Of a stretch of DNA of 64,000 nucleotides, positions 1-8,265 are shown piece after piece. Position numbers and translations under genes: made by a program. The notes under the pieces were generated by a model. The model saw only the letters and a list, made by a program, of their open reading frames with translations. It searched no databases and was not told the origin of the DNA. The stretch's first letter is position 1; each line of letters opens with the position of its first letter. This stretch comes from Mycolicibacterium litorale. Lineage in GTDB: Bacteria > Actinomycetota > Actinomycetes > Mycobacteriales > Mycobacteriaceae. Where the stretch lies: the NCBI RefSeq assembly GCF_014218295.1, contig NZ_AP023287.1, forward strand, positions 806,001-870,000, given 5' to 3'.

Positions 1-602
1 TCGCCGCCGGCGTCGACCTGATCGTCGCGCAGGGCACCGAGGCCGGCGGGCACTGCGGTGAGGTGACCACGCTGGTGCTGATCCCTGAGGTCATCGAGGC
101 CATCGAGGCGACCGGGACCGCGGTGCCGGTGCTCGCGGCCGGGGGCATCGTGACCGGCAGGCAGATGGCAGCCGCGGTGGCAATGGGCGCCGACGGGGCG
201 TGGACCGGGTCGGTGTGGCTGACCACCGAGGAGGCCGAGACCGCCCCGCACACCGTGCAGAAGATGCTGGCCGCCACCAGCCGCGACACCGTGCGCTCGG
301 CGGGCCGCACCGGAAAGCCGGCCCGGCAACTGGTGTCGGACTGGACGCAGGCGTGGGCGCCGCGCGGCGACCGTGCGCCGCTGCCGTTGCCGCTGCAGAA
401 CATGCTCGCCGAACCGCTGCTGCGCCGCATCGACGTGCTCGCCGCCCAGGGCCACCCGGGCGCACAGCAGCTGGCCACCTACTTCGTCGGTCAGGGCGTC
501 GGGTTGATGAACAAGGTGAAACCGGCGCGTGAGGTGGTCCGCGAGTTCATCGAGGACTACCTGGGCGCCGCCGAACGGCTGGGCAACTCGCTGCCGGACT
601 GA
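1..602 (+). CDS. Nitronate monooxygenase family protein, C-terminal part (5' end outside the window)
   Basis: The last 199 residues of a 2-nitropropane dioxygenase/nitronate monooxygenase type flavoprotein, a TIM barrel that oxidises alkyl nitronates with FMN and oxygen. The frame is open through the left edge (first whole codon at base 3). Close to the edge it shows AQGTEAGGH, the family's conserved loop, and about 40 residues later VLAAGGIVTGRQ, the glycine-rich FMN phosphate loop. Family members usually have 330-380 residues, so a little under half is missing. The gene converges on the histidine kinase gene with four bases between the two stops. The true substrate cannot be told from this fragment. 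Confidence 0.9.
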   Translation, partial: AAGVDLIVAQGTEAGGHCGEVTTLVLIPEVIEAIEATGTAVPVLAAGGIVTGRQMAAAVAMGADGAWTGSVWLTTEEAETAPHTVQKMLAATSRDTVRSAGRTGKPARQLVSDWTQAWAPRGDRAPLPLPLQNMLAEPLLRRIDVLAAQGHPGAQQLATYFVGQGVGLMNKVKPAREVVREFIEDYLGAAERLGNSLPD

Positions 603-606
603 GCGG

Positions 607-1644
607 TCAGGCCAGCGGCAACCGCACCTCGAACCGCGCACCGGTGTCGAGGTTGTGCGCCGACAGCGTGCCGCGGTGCGCCTGCACCAGCCCGGCGGCG
701 ATCGCCAGTCCCAGGCCCGACCCGCTGGGCAGCGACGAATCCTCGCGTGGCACACGGTCGTTCGACCCGCGGTAGGCGACGTCGAACACCCGCGGCAGAT
801 CCGCCTCGTCGATCCCGACCCCGGTGTCGTCGACGCGGGCCCACGCCACGTCCTCGTCGGAGCCGAGCGCCAACTGCACGCGCCCGCCCTCGGGCGTGTG
901 GGCGATCGCGTTGGCGACCAGGTTGGACAGCACCCGCACCAGCGCGCGGTCGCTGCCGAGCACCCGCACCGGTTTGTCGGGCAGCTCCGCGCGCAGCTGC
1001 ACGCCCGCGCGTTCGGCGGCGATCCGGTGCGCGGCCAGCACGTCGTCGACCACCTCGTCGAGGGCGACCCGGTCGAAGGCCGGCTGCACCGCACCGGCGT
1101 TGATCTTGCTCATCTCGAACAGGTCGTCGACCATCTCCGAGAGCCGGATGGACTCCTGCTCGATGTGCTTGGCGTGGGCGCGTACCTCGTCCCCGTCGAC
1201 CAGCCCGTCGGCGATGGCCTCCGACACCGCGCGGATCCCGGCCAGCGGGGTGCGCAGGTCGTGGCTGACGAAGGCGACCAGCCGGCGGCGCGACATCTCG
1301 GCGGACCGCTCGGAGTCGCGGATCTCCTGTTCCCATACGGTGCGGCGGGCCTGATAGCGGCCGAGCATGACCGCGCCGGGAATGGTGACCACCGCGACGA
1401 CCACGAGCACCACCGCGATCGGCTCGAAGGTCTGGGTGATCATGAACCCGCTGGCACCCAGCACGCCGGTGAACGTGGCCAGCACCGGGATCAGCACCAG
1501 CACCACCATGCTGACCGCCAGCGACCACGTCCGGGCCAGCCGGATGATCAGCGCACCGGCCAGCACCACGGGTATCGAGCAGGCCAGCGCCCAGGCGCCG
1601 ATCTCCCAGAGGTCAGTTGCCGGCACCGGTGCTCTGGCCTTCAC
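607..1644 (-). CDS. Sensor histidine kinase of an OmpR-type two-component system
   Basis: A 345-residue membrane sensor kinase. Three hydrophobic segments lie in the first 95 residues (about 15-36, 41-62 and 75-94) with very little extracytoplasmic sequence, so the signal is probably sensed in the membrane. The HisKA H box [12 protein letters not shown] gives the phosphorylated His128. The ATPase domain has the N box [15 protein letters not shown] (Asn246), the G1 box DDTGVGI (272-278) and the G2 box SGSGLGLA (307-314), so all catalytic boxes are intact. The GTG start lies 32 bases inside the end of the response regulator gene, so the two are translationally coupled; a GTG six codons later is an alternative. 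No HAMP domain is obvious. Confidence 0.93.
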   Translation of the reverse strand: MKARAPVPATDLWEIGAWALACSIPVVLAGALIIRLARTWSLAVSMVVLVLIPVLATFTGVLGASGFMITQTFEPIAVVLVVVAVVTIPGAVMLGRYQARRTVWEQEIRDSERSAEMSRRRLVAFVSHDLRTPLAGIRAVSEAIADGLVDGDEVRAHAKHIEQESIRLSEMVDDLFEMSKINAGAVQPAFDRVALDEVVDDVLAAHRIAAERAGVQLRAELPDKPVRVLGSDRALVRVLSNLVANAIAHTPEGGRVQLALGSDEDVAWARVDDTGVGIDEADLPRVFDVAYRGSNDRVPREDSSLPSGSGLGLAIAAGLVQAHRGTLSAHNLDTGARFEVRLPLA

Positions 1645-2326
1645 GAGCGCCGGCGGCCTCGCTCCACATGTAGCCGCGGCCCCAGACGGTCTGCACCCGG
1701 TGCTGATCGCCCAGCTTCGAGCGCAGCCGTTTGACGTGCACCGTCACGGTGGACAGATCGCCGAATTCCCAGCGCCAGACCTGTTTGAGGAGCTCTTCGC
1801 GGCTGAACACCGTGTCGGCGTGGGTGAGGAAGAACAGCAGCAGGTCGAACTCGCGGTTGGTCAGGCTGACCGGCCGGCCGTCGACGGTGACCGACCGGGC
1901 GGCCGTGGACACGATGAGGTCACCGACCCGCAGGTCGACGGGCACCGCGCCGACCGGCGCCGGGGTGCGGCGCAGCACCGACCGCACCCGCAGCGCGAGT
2001 TCGCGGGGGCTGAACGGTTTGGTCAGGTAGTCGTCGGCGCCGGCCTCCAGACCGGCGATGCGGTCGTCCTCCTCGCCGAGCGCGGTGAGGAGGATGACGG
2101 GGACGGTGTGGTCGCCGCGCTGGCGCAGGGTGCGGCACAGGGTCAGGCCGTCGGGTCCGGGCATCATCACGTCGAGCACCGCGACGTCGATCCGCTCGGT
2201 GCCGAGCAGGCGCAGCGCCTCGGTGCCGTTGCGCGCGATCGCCACTTCCAGGCCGTCGCGCTCGAGATAGCGGCGCACGACGTCGCGCACGACGGTGTCG
2301 TCGTCGGCGATCAGCACCCGTGTCAC
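1613..2326 (-). CDS. Response regulator, OmpR/PhoB family
   Basis: A 237-residue DNA-binding response regulator. The receiver domain (1-120) has the acidic pocket ADDD (7-10), the phosphoacceptor Asp52 in [11 protein letters not shown], Thr81 in LLTALGEED and Lys103 in LTKPFSP, so it should be phosphorylated normally. A winged-helix output domain fills about 135-230. It is the first gene of a pair with the overlapping histidine kinase. The GTG start lies six bases after a TAACCT -10 hexamer on the same strand, so the transcript may be leaderless. It is transcribed away from the glycosyltransferase gene at 2427. The regulon is unknown. Confidence 0.95.
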   Translation of the reverse strand: MTRVLIADDDTVVRDVVRRYLERDGLEVAIARNGTEALRLLGTERIDVAVLDVMMPGPDGLTLCRTLRQRGDHTVPVILLTALGEEDDRIAGLEAGADDYLTKPFSPRELALRVRSVLRRTPAPVGAVPVDLRVGDLIVSTAARSVTVDGRPVSLTNREFDLLLFFLTHADTVFSREELLKQVWRWEFGDLSTVTVHVKRLRSKLGDQHRVQTVWGRGYMWSEAAGAREGQSTGAGN

Positions 2327-2332
2327 CCTTCG

Positions 2333-2420
2333 AGGTTAGCCGCAGGCGCCCGCTACCTGCGCCGATGTCATGGATTCGTCACTGTTGGCCCAGGTCGCTC
2401 CCAGTGGGCGTGGTTAGCCT
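2333..2420. promoter_or_regulatory. Divergent promoter region, both sides leaderless-type
   Basis: On the minus strand TAACCT (2338-2333) is six bases before the GTG of the response regulator. On the plus strand TAGCCT (2415-2420) is six bases before the ATG of the glycosyltransferase. Both fit the mycobacterial -10 TANNNT with transcription starting at the first base of the start codon. No clear -35 is seen. Confidence 0.5.
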
Positions 2421-2426
2421 CGTGTC

Positions 2427-3083
2427 ATGCCCGAGTGTCCGGTGACAGTGGTGCTGCCCTGCCTGGACGAGGCTGCGTCGCTGCCTGCGGTGCTGTCCGC
2501 GCTGCCTGACGGCTATCGGGCGCTCGTGGTGGACAACAACAGCACCGACGGCACTGCGGAGGTGGCGCGGCGTCACGGCGCGGACGTGGTGTTCGAGGCG
2601 CAGCCCGGCTACGGCGCGGCCGTGCACGCCGGAGTGGTGGCGGCGGGGACGCCGGTGGTGGCGGTGCTCGACGGCGACGGTTCGCTCGACCCGCGTGAAC
2701 TGCCCGCGCTGGTGGCCGAACTCGACCACGGCGCGCAGCTGGTGGTCGGCCGGCGGCGTGCGGTGCCGGGGTTGCGCTGGCCCTGGCACGCCCGCCTGGG
2801 GACGGCGGCGGTGTGCTGGCGTCTGCGGCACCGGCACGGGCTGGCGGTCCATGACATCGCACCGATGCGGGTCGCCCGACGCGACGATGTGCTGGCGCTC
2901 GGTGTTCGCGACCGCCGTTCCGGGTATCCACTCGAACTGTTGGTCCGTGCGGCCGCCGCGGGCTGGCGCGTCGTGGAACGCGACGTCACCTACGGTCCCC
3001 GCACCGGCGGGAAGTCGAAGGTCAGCGGCTCGTTGCGCGGCAGTGCCGTGGCCGCGCTGGACTTCTGGCGGGTGATCGAGTGA
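2427..3083 (+). CDS. Family 2 glycosyltransferase (polyprenyl-phosphate sugar synthase-like, Rv0539-type)
   Basis: A 218-residue GT-A fold transferase with no membrane segment. VVLPCLDEAASLP opens the domain, VVDNNSTDGTAEVA is the nucleotide-sugar loop and VAVLDGDGSLDPREL carries the DXD-type metal site (around 75-88). The size and motif order match bacterial dolichyl-phosphate mannose/glucose synthase-like proteins. It starts a three-gene operon: its stop overlaps the GTG of the next gene by four bases, and a methyltransferase follows. The start is the ATG six bases after a TAGCCT hexamer. Sugar and acceptor are not predictable from the sequence. Confidence 0.88.
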   Translation: MPECPVTVVLPCLDEAASLPAVLSALPDGYRALVVDNNSTDGTAEVARRHGADVVFEAQPGYGAAVHAGVVAAGTPVVAVLDGDGSLDPRELPALVAELDHGAQLVVGRRRAVPGLRWPWHARLGTAAVCWRLRHRHGLAVHDIAPMRVARRDDVLALGVRDRRSGYPLELLVRAAAAGWRVVERDVTYGPRTGGKSKVSGSLRGSAVAALDFWRVIE

Positions 3084-3751
3084 CGCACGTGCCGGTGACC
3101 GCGCTCGTGGTCGCCAAGGCCCCGGTGCCGGGCGAGGCCAAGACCCGGCTGGCGGCGACGATCGGGTTCGAGCTGGCGGCGGTGATCGCCGCGGCCGCGC
3201 TGCTCGACACGTTGGACGCGGTCCTGGCGGCACCGGTGAGCGCGCGCGTCGTCGCGCTGACCGGCGACCTGGACCAGGTGCACCAGCCCGACGTGCTGCG
3301 CGCCAAGCTCGCCGACTTCACCGTCGTCGACCAGCGAGGTGACTCGTTCGCCGAACGGCTGGCCCACGCCCACGCCGACGCGGCCGCCGCGGTGGGGGAC
3401 CGCCCGATCCTCCAGATCGGCATGGACACCCCTCAGGTGAGCGCCGACCTGCTGGCCCGCTGCGGGCAGACGCTGCTCGGATCCGACGCGGTGCTGGGGC
3501 CGGCGAGCGACGGCGGGTGGTGGCTGCTGGGCGTGCGGACGGCCGCGCTCGCGGACTGTCTGCGCGACGTGCCGATGTCGCGCTCCGACACCGGTGAGCT
3601 CACGCGGAGAGCGTTGCAGGACAGGGGGATCGATGTGGTGATGGTCGACGAGCTCGCCGATGTTGACACCGCGGACGATGTCGAACGGGTCCGGCGGAGC
3701 TGTCCGCCGGGCAGTCGGTTCGCGTTCGCCACCGCGGCGGCGGGTCTGTAG
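3080..3751 (+). CDS. DUF2064 / TIGR04282-type nucleotidyl- or glycosyl-transferase-like protein (Rv0540-type)
   Basis: A 223-residue soluble protein of the DUF2064 family, which shares the GT-A/nucleotidyltransferase fold. KAPVPGEAKTRL near residue 12 corresponds to the nucleotide-binding loop, QIGMDTPQ near 112 holds the metal-binding Asp, and GPASDGGWWLLGV near 140 is the family hallmark. It overlaps the upstream glycosyltransferase by four bases (GTGA). Family members sit beside GT2 enzymes in many genomes, suggesting a shared glycoconjugate pathway, but no activity can be assigned from sequence. Confidence 0.85.
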   Translation: MTHVPVTALVVAKAPVPGEAKTRLAATIGFELAAVIAAAALLDTLDAVLAAPVSARVVALTGDLDQVHQPDVLRAKLADFTVVDQRGDSFAERLAHAHADAAAAVGDRPILQIGMDTPQVSADLLARCGQTLLGSDAVLGPASDGGWWLLGVRTAALADCLRDVPMSRSDTGELTRRALQDRGIDVVMVDELADVDTADDVERVRRSCPPGSRFAFATAAAGL

Positions 3752-3755
3752 AGCG

Positions 3756-4385
3756 ATGCTGGGCAACCTCTACGACCGTGCGCTCGACGGGGAGCGGTGC
3801 TGGATCCGCAACGGTGACGGTGAGGTGCGGACGCTGCCGGTGCGCAGTTGGCTGGGCGGCCGCCACGCCGACCGCCTCTTCGATCGGGCCATTGTGCTGC
3901 TGTGCGAAGGGCCGACGATCGATCTGGGTTGCGGCCCAGGGCGTTTGGTGGCAGATCTGGTGCGCCGCGGCATCCCCGCGCTTGGCGTCGACCAATCCGC
4001 CACCGCGGTGGAATTGGCGCGGCGCAACGGTGCGCCGGCCCTGCGTCGCGACGTGTTCGGGGTGCTGCCGGGTCTGGGCCGCTGGCAGACCGCGCTGCTG
4101 GCCGACGGCAACATCGGGCTCGGCGGCGATCCGCGCCGGGTGTTGCGGCGCGCCGCGGAACTGCTGCGGCCCGGTGGCCGGTGCGTGGCCGAATTCGACG
4201 CCGAAGCCCGGGGCGTGCACCCGCATCTGGTGCGTCTGGAGTCCTCCAGCGCGATCGGCCCGTGGTTCAGCTGGGCGTCGGTGGGGGTCGATTGTGCGGC
4301 GGAGCTGGCAGCGGAGGCCGGGTTGTCGATGACGGGGCTGCATCCGGTCGGGCGGCGGATGCTCGCGACGCTGGCGGCGCCGTAG
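3756..4385 (+). CDS. Class I SAM-dependent methyltransferase
   Basis: A 209-residue methyltransferase with motif I DLGCGPGR at 56-63, followed by LGVDQSATAVELARR, which holds the acidic residue that binds the SAM ribose. The open frame extends 96 bases upstream, but the ATG at 3756, four bases after the stop of the DUF2064 gene, gives a normal N-terminus and no long overlap. It is the third gene of the GT2-DUF2064 operon, so it may methylate the product of that pathway. Its last 119 bases overlap the 3' end of the convergent membrane protein gene. Substrate unknown. Confidence 0.85.
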   Translation: MLGNLYDRALDGERCWIRNGDGEVRTLPVRSWLGGRHADRLFDRAIVLLCEGPTIDLGCGPGRLVADLVRRGIPALGVDQSATAVELARRNGAPALRRDVFGVLPGLGRWQTALLADGNIGLGGDPRRVLRRAAELLRPGGRCVAEFDAEARGVHPHLVRLESSSAIGPWFSWASVGVDCAAELAAEAGLSMTGLHPVGRRMLATLAAP

Positions 4386-4851
4386 CGGGCGGTCGTGTCA
4401 TCGCGAGCCGGGCCGCGTACACCGCCGCGCTGACCGCGAACATCGCGGCGACCAACAGCAGCCACCGGCCGAGGAACGGTTCCTGCGTGAGGCCGGTGGC
4501 CGCGGTGTAGGTGCGCCCACCCTGTCGGAGGATGCCGGGGGAGAAGACCAGGAAGGTCAGCGCCGCACCGAGCGCGGGCACCCGCAGGTGGTTCAGCAGC
4601 GGCACCGGCACCGGAATCCGTTCCGACAGCGCGAGAACCCGGTCGGCGAGCGTGTAGAGCGGATACAGCACCAGGTCGTGGCCGATGACGGCCGCGGCGA
4701 ACCACACCACGATCGACTGCCACCACGTCCTCGGGTTCCACAGCGCCGAAACACCAAGCATGGCAACGACGTAACCGAACAGCGCGAGGCCCGCGACCAG
4801 GGTCAGCAGATGGAGCGGATGCGATCCGTACACTCGCCGGAACCCCGCCAT
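4267..4851 (-). CDS. Membrane protein coupled to the molybdopterin/cytochrome b gene
   Basis: A 194-residue integral membrane protein with about four hydrophobic segments (roughly 12-32, 39-57, 86-104 and 124-145), then a Pro/Ala-rich tail of about 40 residues encoded where the gene overlaps the convergent methyltransferase. The ATG at 4851 follows the stop of the upstream gene after one base, so it is translationally coupled; the open frame upstream of it would intrude into that gene. Coupling to a membrane molybdoenzyme suggests an accessory or assembly role, but no family is recognised and no function is claimed. Confidence 0.75.
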   Translation of the reverse strand: MAGFRRVYGSHPLHLLTLVAGLALFGYVVAMLGVSALWNPRTWWQSIVVWFAAAVIGHDLVLYPLYTLADRVLALSERIPVPVPLLNHLRVPALGAALTFLVFSPGILRQGGRTYTAATGLTQEPFLGRWLLLVAAMFAVSAAVYAARLAMTRPPATAPPASRASAARPDAAPSSTTRPPLPAPPHNRPPPTPS

Positions 4852-4852
4852 G

Positions 4853-6097
4853 TCAGCGGCCCTCGAAGTCGATGGTCGCCACCCACTTGGTGTTGTGCAC
4901 ACCGGGCAGCGCGGGCACGATCACCCGGGCCGGATGCCCGTGGTCGAGTGACAGCTCCGCACCGTTGACGCGCAGTGCCAGGAGCGAATCGGGGTGGCGG
5001 ATCTGGTTGGCCTGCAACCTCGCTCGGGTGAACGCCCCGCGCCGCTCGACCGACGACACCAGTGCCGACGCCGGTGCCGGCACCCCGGCCAGCGCGGCGA
5101 GGTCACGCAGCCGCACGCCGGACCACGTCTGGGCGGTCGACCAGCCCTCGACACACGCGATCGGCAGCCGGGCGGTGTGCTGCGGCAGTGCTTCCAGTGC
5201 GGCGCGGCTCAGGACAAGGGGTCGCGGACCGCCGCGCAGCGTGAGCCGCCACGCCGCCCCCGTGTCCGCGGCGGTGATCCCCGCCGCGCGGGCGGTGCGG
5301 TTGATCTGGAAGGCGTTCGGGCCGTCACCGTAGGAGCGGCCGCGGGGCAGCAGCAGCGCCGCCTGCCGCGTGAACCCGCCGATGGTCTGTCCGGCGGTCA
5401 GCACGGCCATCAGCAGCGCACCGCCGCCCACCAGGGCCAGCGCGCCGCGGCGGCTGATCGTCGGCGGATCAGGATCGGCCGGTGCCAACCCGTCGGCGTC
5501 GGGCGCTTGCGGGCGGGTGCCGCGCCGGTCGGTGCGCAGCACCTCGCGCAGCGACATCGACCGCAACCCGGCCCGCATCCGCGGGATCTTGAGTGCGATG
5601 TGGACGACGAAGCCCGCGATGAACACCCAGGCCCCGAAGTAGTGGGCGGTGTAGAAGCTGAAACCGAAGAGGTAGTCGTACTGGATGTTCAGCACGCCGG
5701 TGACGATCTCGAACAGGACCCCGCCGACGAGCATCAGTAGCGAAAGCCGTTCCAGCAGTTGGGCGGGCGACGTCGCGGGCGGCCAGATGAACAGCTTCGG
5801 GATCACCGACCAGAGTTTGGCGAGCACCACTGGGATCAGCACCAGGCCGAGCCCGACGTGCAGGCCCTGGGTCGATTGGTACAGCCACGCCGGATCGGTG
5901 GGCCAGTCGAACGTCGGCAGCTTCAGCCACCCGACGTCGGCGGGGATGGCCTGACCGAGACGCGGACCGTAGGCGATGTAGGACAGCAGACCGGTCAGCG
6001 TGACGATCGGCAGCGTCGCCAACAGCACCGCGCCGAGCACCGAGGTCAACCACACTCCGCGAAGTGGGCTGCGCCACCGGGGCTTGTCGGGACCCAT
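4853..6097 (-). CDS. Five-TM cytochrome b-like / sulfite-oxidase-type molybdopterin fusion protein
   Basis: A 414-residue protein joining two redox modules. Residues 1-175 have four membrane segments with histidines suited to b-haem ligation (His80, His152, His166). After a cytoplasmic linker a fifth segment starts at ISRRGALALVGG (214-225), where the paired arginines look like a Tat signal. Residues 245-414 are an Oxidored_molyb domain with Cys315 in IACVEGWS, the usual molybdenum-ligating cysteine. The layout resembles MsrQ and MsrP in one chain, with the Moco domain outside the membrane. The ATG at 6097 lies six bases after a CACAAT hexamer. The next gene starts one base after its stop. 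Substrate unknown. Confidence 0.85.
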   Translation of the reverse strand: MGPDKPRWRSPLRGVWLTSVLGAVLLATLPIVTLTGLLSYIAYGPRLGQAIPADVGWLKLPTFDWPTDPAWLYQSTQGLHVGLGLVLIPVVLAKLWSVIPKLFIWPPATSPAQLLERLSLLMLVGGVLFEIVTGVLNIQYDYLFGFSFYTAHYFGAWVFIAGFVVHIALKIPRMRAGLRSMSLREVLRTDRRGTRPQAPDADGLAPADPDPPTISRRGALALVGGGALLMAVLTAGQTIGGFTRQAALLLPRGRSYGDGPNAFQINRTARAAGITAADTGAAWRLTLRGGPRPLVLSRAALEALPQHTARLPIACVEGWSTAQTWSGVRLRDLAALAGVPAPASALVSSVERRGAFTRARLQANQIRHPDSLLALRVNGAELSLDHGHPARVIVPALPGVHNTKWVATIDFEGR

Positions 6098-6169
6098 GAG
6101 CGCATTGTGCCGACCCGCGCGCACCGACGGCCCGGTCTTGCAGGAGGGCGTCACCCAAATGTCAGCGGG

Positions 6170-6667
6170 TCAGTTGATCATGCCCGGTGACGAACCCGGC
6201 GACGGGTGGTCGGCGTTGACCGCGGTGGCGCCGGGGCGGCGGTTTCGGCCCAGGAGCAGTCCCAGCGCGATCATCGCCACCGCCAGAGCCAGGTGCAGCC
6301 AGTTGTCGGCGGTGTTGACCGGCACGATGTTGGCGGCGCTGTCGTGATCGATGACGAGCCCGTAGACGAACAGCACCGCGTACACCGCCCCGCCGCCGAG
6401 CAGGTAGGCGCGGGCAGTCCGCGCGCTGCGCGCCAGCGCGATTCCGGCGACGCCGAAGAGCAGGTGCACGATGTTGTGCAGCACCGACACGTTGAACACC
6501 CCGAGCAGCGCCGCCTCGGAATGGTGGCCGGCGAAGGTCAACTGGTCGTAGTTCGTCGTGATGCCGGGGATGAATCCGAGCAGGCCGACGAGGAGGAACA
6601 CCGCGCCGACGCTCAGCGCGGCGATGCGCAGACGCCCGCGCGGGGCGGTTCGGTCCGACGTGGTCAA
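6170..6667 (-). CDS. DUF4383 family membrane protein
   Basis: A 165-residue four-TM protein of the DUF4383 type. Hydrophobic segments lie at about 14-35, 55-78, 87-105 and 122-140, and VLHNIVHLLFGVAG around 60-73 is the conserved family motif. The frame begins with TTG (6667), and AAAGG lies about eight bases before it. Upstream is the large membrane protein ending at 6735, downstream the Moco protein; spacing of about 70 bases on each side suggests separate or loosely linked transcription. Function of the family is unknown. Confidence 0.82.
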   Translation of the reverse strand: MTTSDRTAPRGRLRIAALSVGAVFLLVGLLGFIPGITTNYDQLTFAGHHSEAALLGVFNVSVLHNIVHLLFGVAGIALARSARTARAYLLGGGAVYAVLFVYGLVIDHDSAANIVPVNTADNWLHLALAVAMIALGLLLGRNRRPGATAVNADHPSPGSSPGMIN

Positions 6668-6734
6668 CGCGCGGCCTTTCGTTCGGGCGACAGTTCTGAC
6701 GGCCTACCCGGGTCGGCGCCGGGTAAACCGGGGG

Positions 6735-8090
6735 TCACCAGTTGGTCAGGATGAGGTGGCTGATCAGCAGCGCGCCCGCCACGTTGAGCGCGAGCCACCA
6801 CCGCTGGGCGCGTTCGGGAAGCAACGCGCCCGCGGCGACGAGCCACATGGTGAACGGCAGCCAGATCCGTTCCGTCTCCGCCTTGCTCAGCCGGCTCAGA
6901 TCGGCGGCGACGATCGAGGCGAGTGCGCCGAGCATCAGCACGTGCAGTCCCGCGCGGGCGCGGATGGCGGCGATGTCGAACACCCTGCCGAGCCCGGCGA
7001 CGCTTCCCAACCCGATTGCGCAGACGACGGAGGCGAGATTGGCCCAGCCCCAGTACTGGAACGGCCGGTCGTTGGCGATGCCCTGCCAGTAGCGCTCCTG
7101 CACCAGGTGATAGCCGTCGAACCACCAGAAGCCCGCGACCACGAACACCACCACGACGACGACGGCGGCGCCGGCGGCAGGCAGCAGCGCGCGCAGTGCC
7201 GAGCGCCAGTCGGCCGCGCAGACCAGCACCGCGACCGCGGGGAGCGCCATCAACGCCAGGCCGTAGTTGAGGAAGATCGCCCACCCCAGCAGCAGGCCCG
7301 CCCCGACGGCGAACAGCTCCGGGACCCGGCCGTGGCGCCGCACCGCGAGCGCCAGCAGCGCGATCCCCCAGGCGGCGACACCGGCGAAGTAGCCGTCGGC
7401 CGACACCGCCACCCAGATCGCCGTCGGCGCCACCGCCACGAACGGTGCGGCCAGGCGGGCGGTGCGCTCGTCGGCCAGGGCGCGCACCGCGACGAGGATG
7501 GCGGCCGCCACGCTCGACCCGGCGAGCAGGCACAACAGGCCCGCCGACGCACCGCCGCCGAGGCCGATGCGGTCCAGCCACACGAATGTCAGCAGGGCGC
7601 CGGGGGGATGGCCGGACACGTGGGTGATCCAGGAGTCGGGCTGGTAGTCGAGGATGCGGTCGGCGAACGTGCGGACCGCCTCGGGGATGTCGGTGACGGT
7701 CGGAACCTGTCGCAGGTACTCGTGGCGCGCGGTCAGCCGGCCGGCGAAGCCGCGCTGCCACCCGTCGACCATGGCCAGGGAGAAAGCCCACGCCGCCGAC
7801 GTCGCCCACGTGGCGAGGAGCAGCGGCTGCCAGTTCAGCCGCAGCGCGAGCGACTGACCCCAGACGACGGCGGCGACGCCCAGCACGACCGCCGGGACGG
7901 TGCCCCATCCGATGTGGGCGTCCCACCAGCCGAAGATCGGCGCGGTGCCGGCGAAGTCGCGGAACCGCTGCGGGCTGGCGTTGATCAGCGGTGTGACGAT
8001 GCCGAGGTCCAGGTGAGGCACGACGAACGCGGCCACCACGAGTATCAGGCCGCCCGCGGCGGCGATCGTCTCCCTGCGATAGGCCCGCAC
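6735..8090 (-). CDS. Polytopic membrane protein, Rv0541c-type
   Basis: A 451-residue protein with about ten hydrophobic helices and a large loop after the second (roughly residues 105-160) holding WITHVSGHPPGALL. The shape is like GT-C type membrane glycosyltransferases, but no catalytic Asp motif can be named with confidence. The position next to menE matches Rv0541c in M. tuberculosis. The GTG at 8090 is preceded by TAGGCT after six bases, fitting a leaderless transcript. Function unknown. Confidence 0.82.
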   Translation of the reverse strand: MRAYRRETIAAAGGLILVVAAFVVPHLDLGIVTPLINASPQRFRDFAGTAPIFGWWDAHIGWGTVPAVVLGVAAVVWGQSLALRLNWQPLLLATWATSAAWAFSLAMVDGWQRGFAGRLTARHEYLRQVPTVTDIPEAVRTFADRILDYQPDSWITHVSGHPPGALLTFVWLDRIGLGGGASAGLLCLLAGSSVAAAILVAVRALADERTARLAAPFVAVAPTAIWVAVSADGYFAGVAAWGIALLALAVRRHGRVPELFAVGAGLLLGWAIFLNYGLALMALPAVAVLVCAADWRSALRALLPAAGAAVVVVVVFVVAGFWWFDGYHLVQERYWQGIANDRPFQYWGWANLASVVCAIGLGSVAGLGRVFDIAAIRARAGLHVLMLGALASIVAADLSRLSKAETERIWLPFTMWLVAAGALLPERAQRWWLALNVAGALLISHLILTNW

Positions 8091-8096
8091 CCGGCC

Positions 8097-8102
8097 AGCC
8101 TA
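8097..8102 (-). promoter_or_regulatory. Leaderless-type -10 for the Rv0541c-like gene
   Basis: TAGGCT on the minus strand, six bases before the GTG at 8090. Confidence 0.45.
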
Positions 8103-8265
8103 GGGCCGGATCGGCACGCGAGTTCACAGCCGCTCAGCAGGGCCGGTGAAGAAACCGTGACGCGGTGACAAAGCCGCGTTACGTGCCCGACACATGCGGT
8201 CGCCAAGCTGGGTGTTCAGTGCCGACGTCCGCCGCTGCCCCTCATTCGAAAAGGAGCGACGACCC

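Noticed and set aside
2334..2419. GGTTAGCC direct repeat in the divergent region as a regulator site
   Set aside because: Each copy includes the -10 of one of the two divergent genes, which is a sufficient explanation.
6706..6724. ACCCGG/CCGGGT hairpin between two minus-strand membrane genes as a terminator
   Set aside because: The stem is only 6 bp and such GC-rich stems are common by chance in this DNA.
8146..8185. Possible GlnR box before the FNT-cyanase genes
   Set aside because: GTGAC/GTTAC elements are present, but the AC-to-AC spacing (11 or 6 bases) does not fit the AC-N9-AC GlnR pattern.
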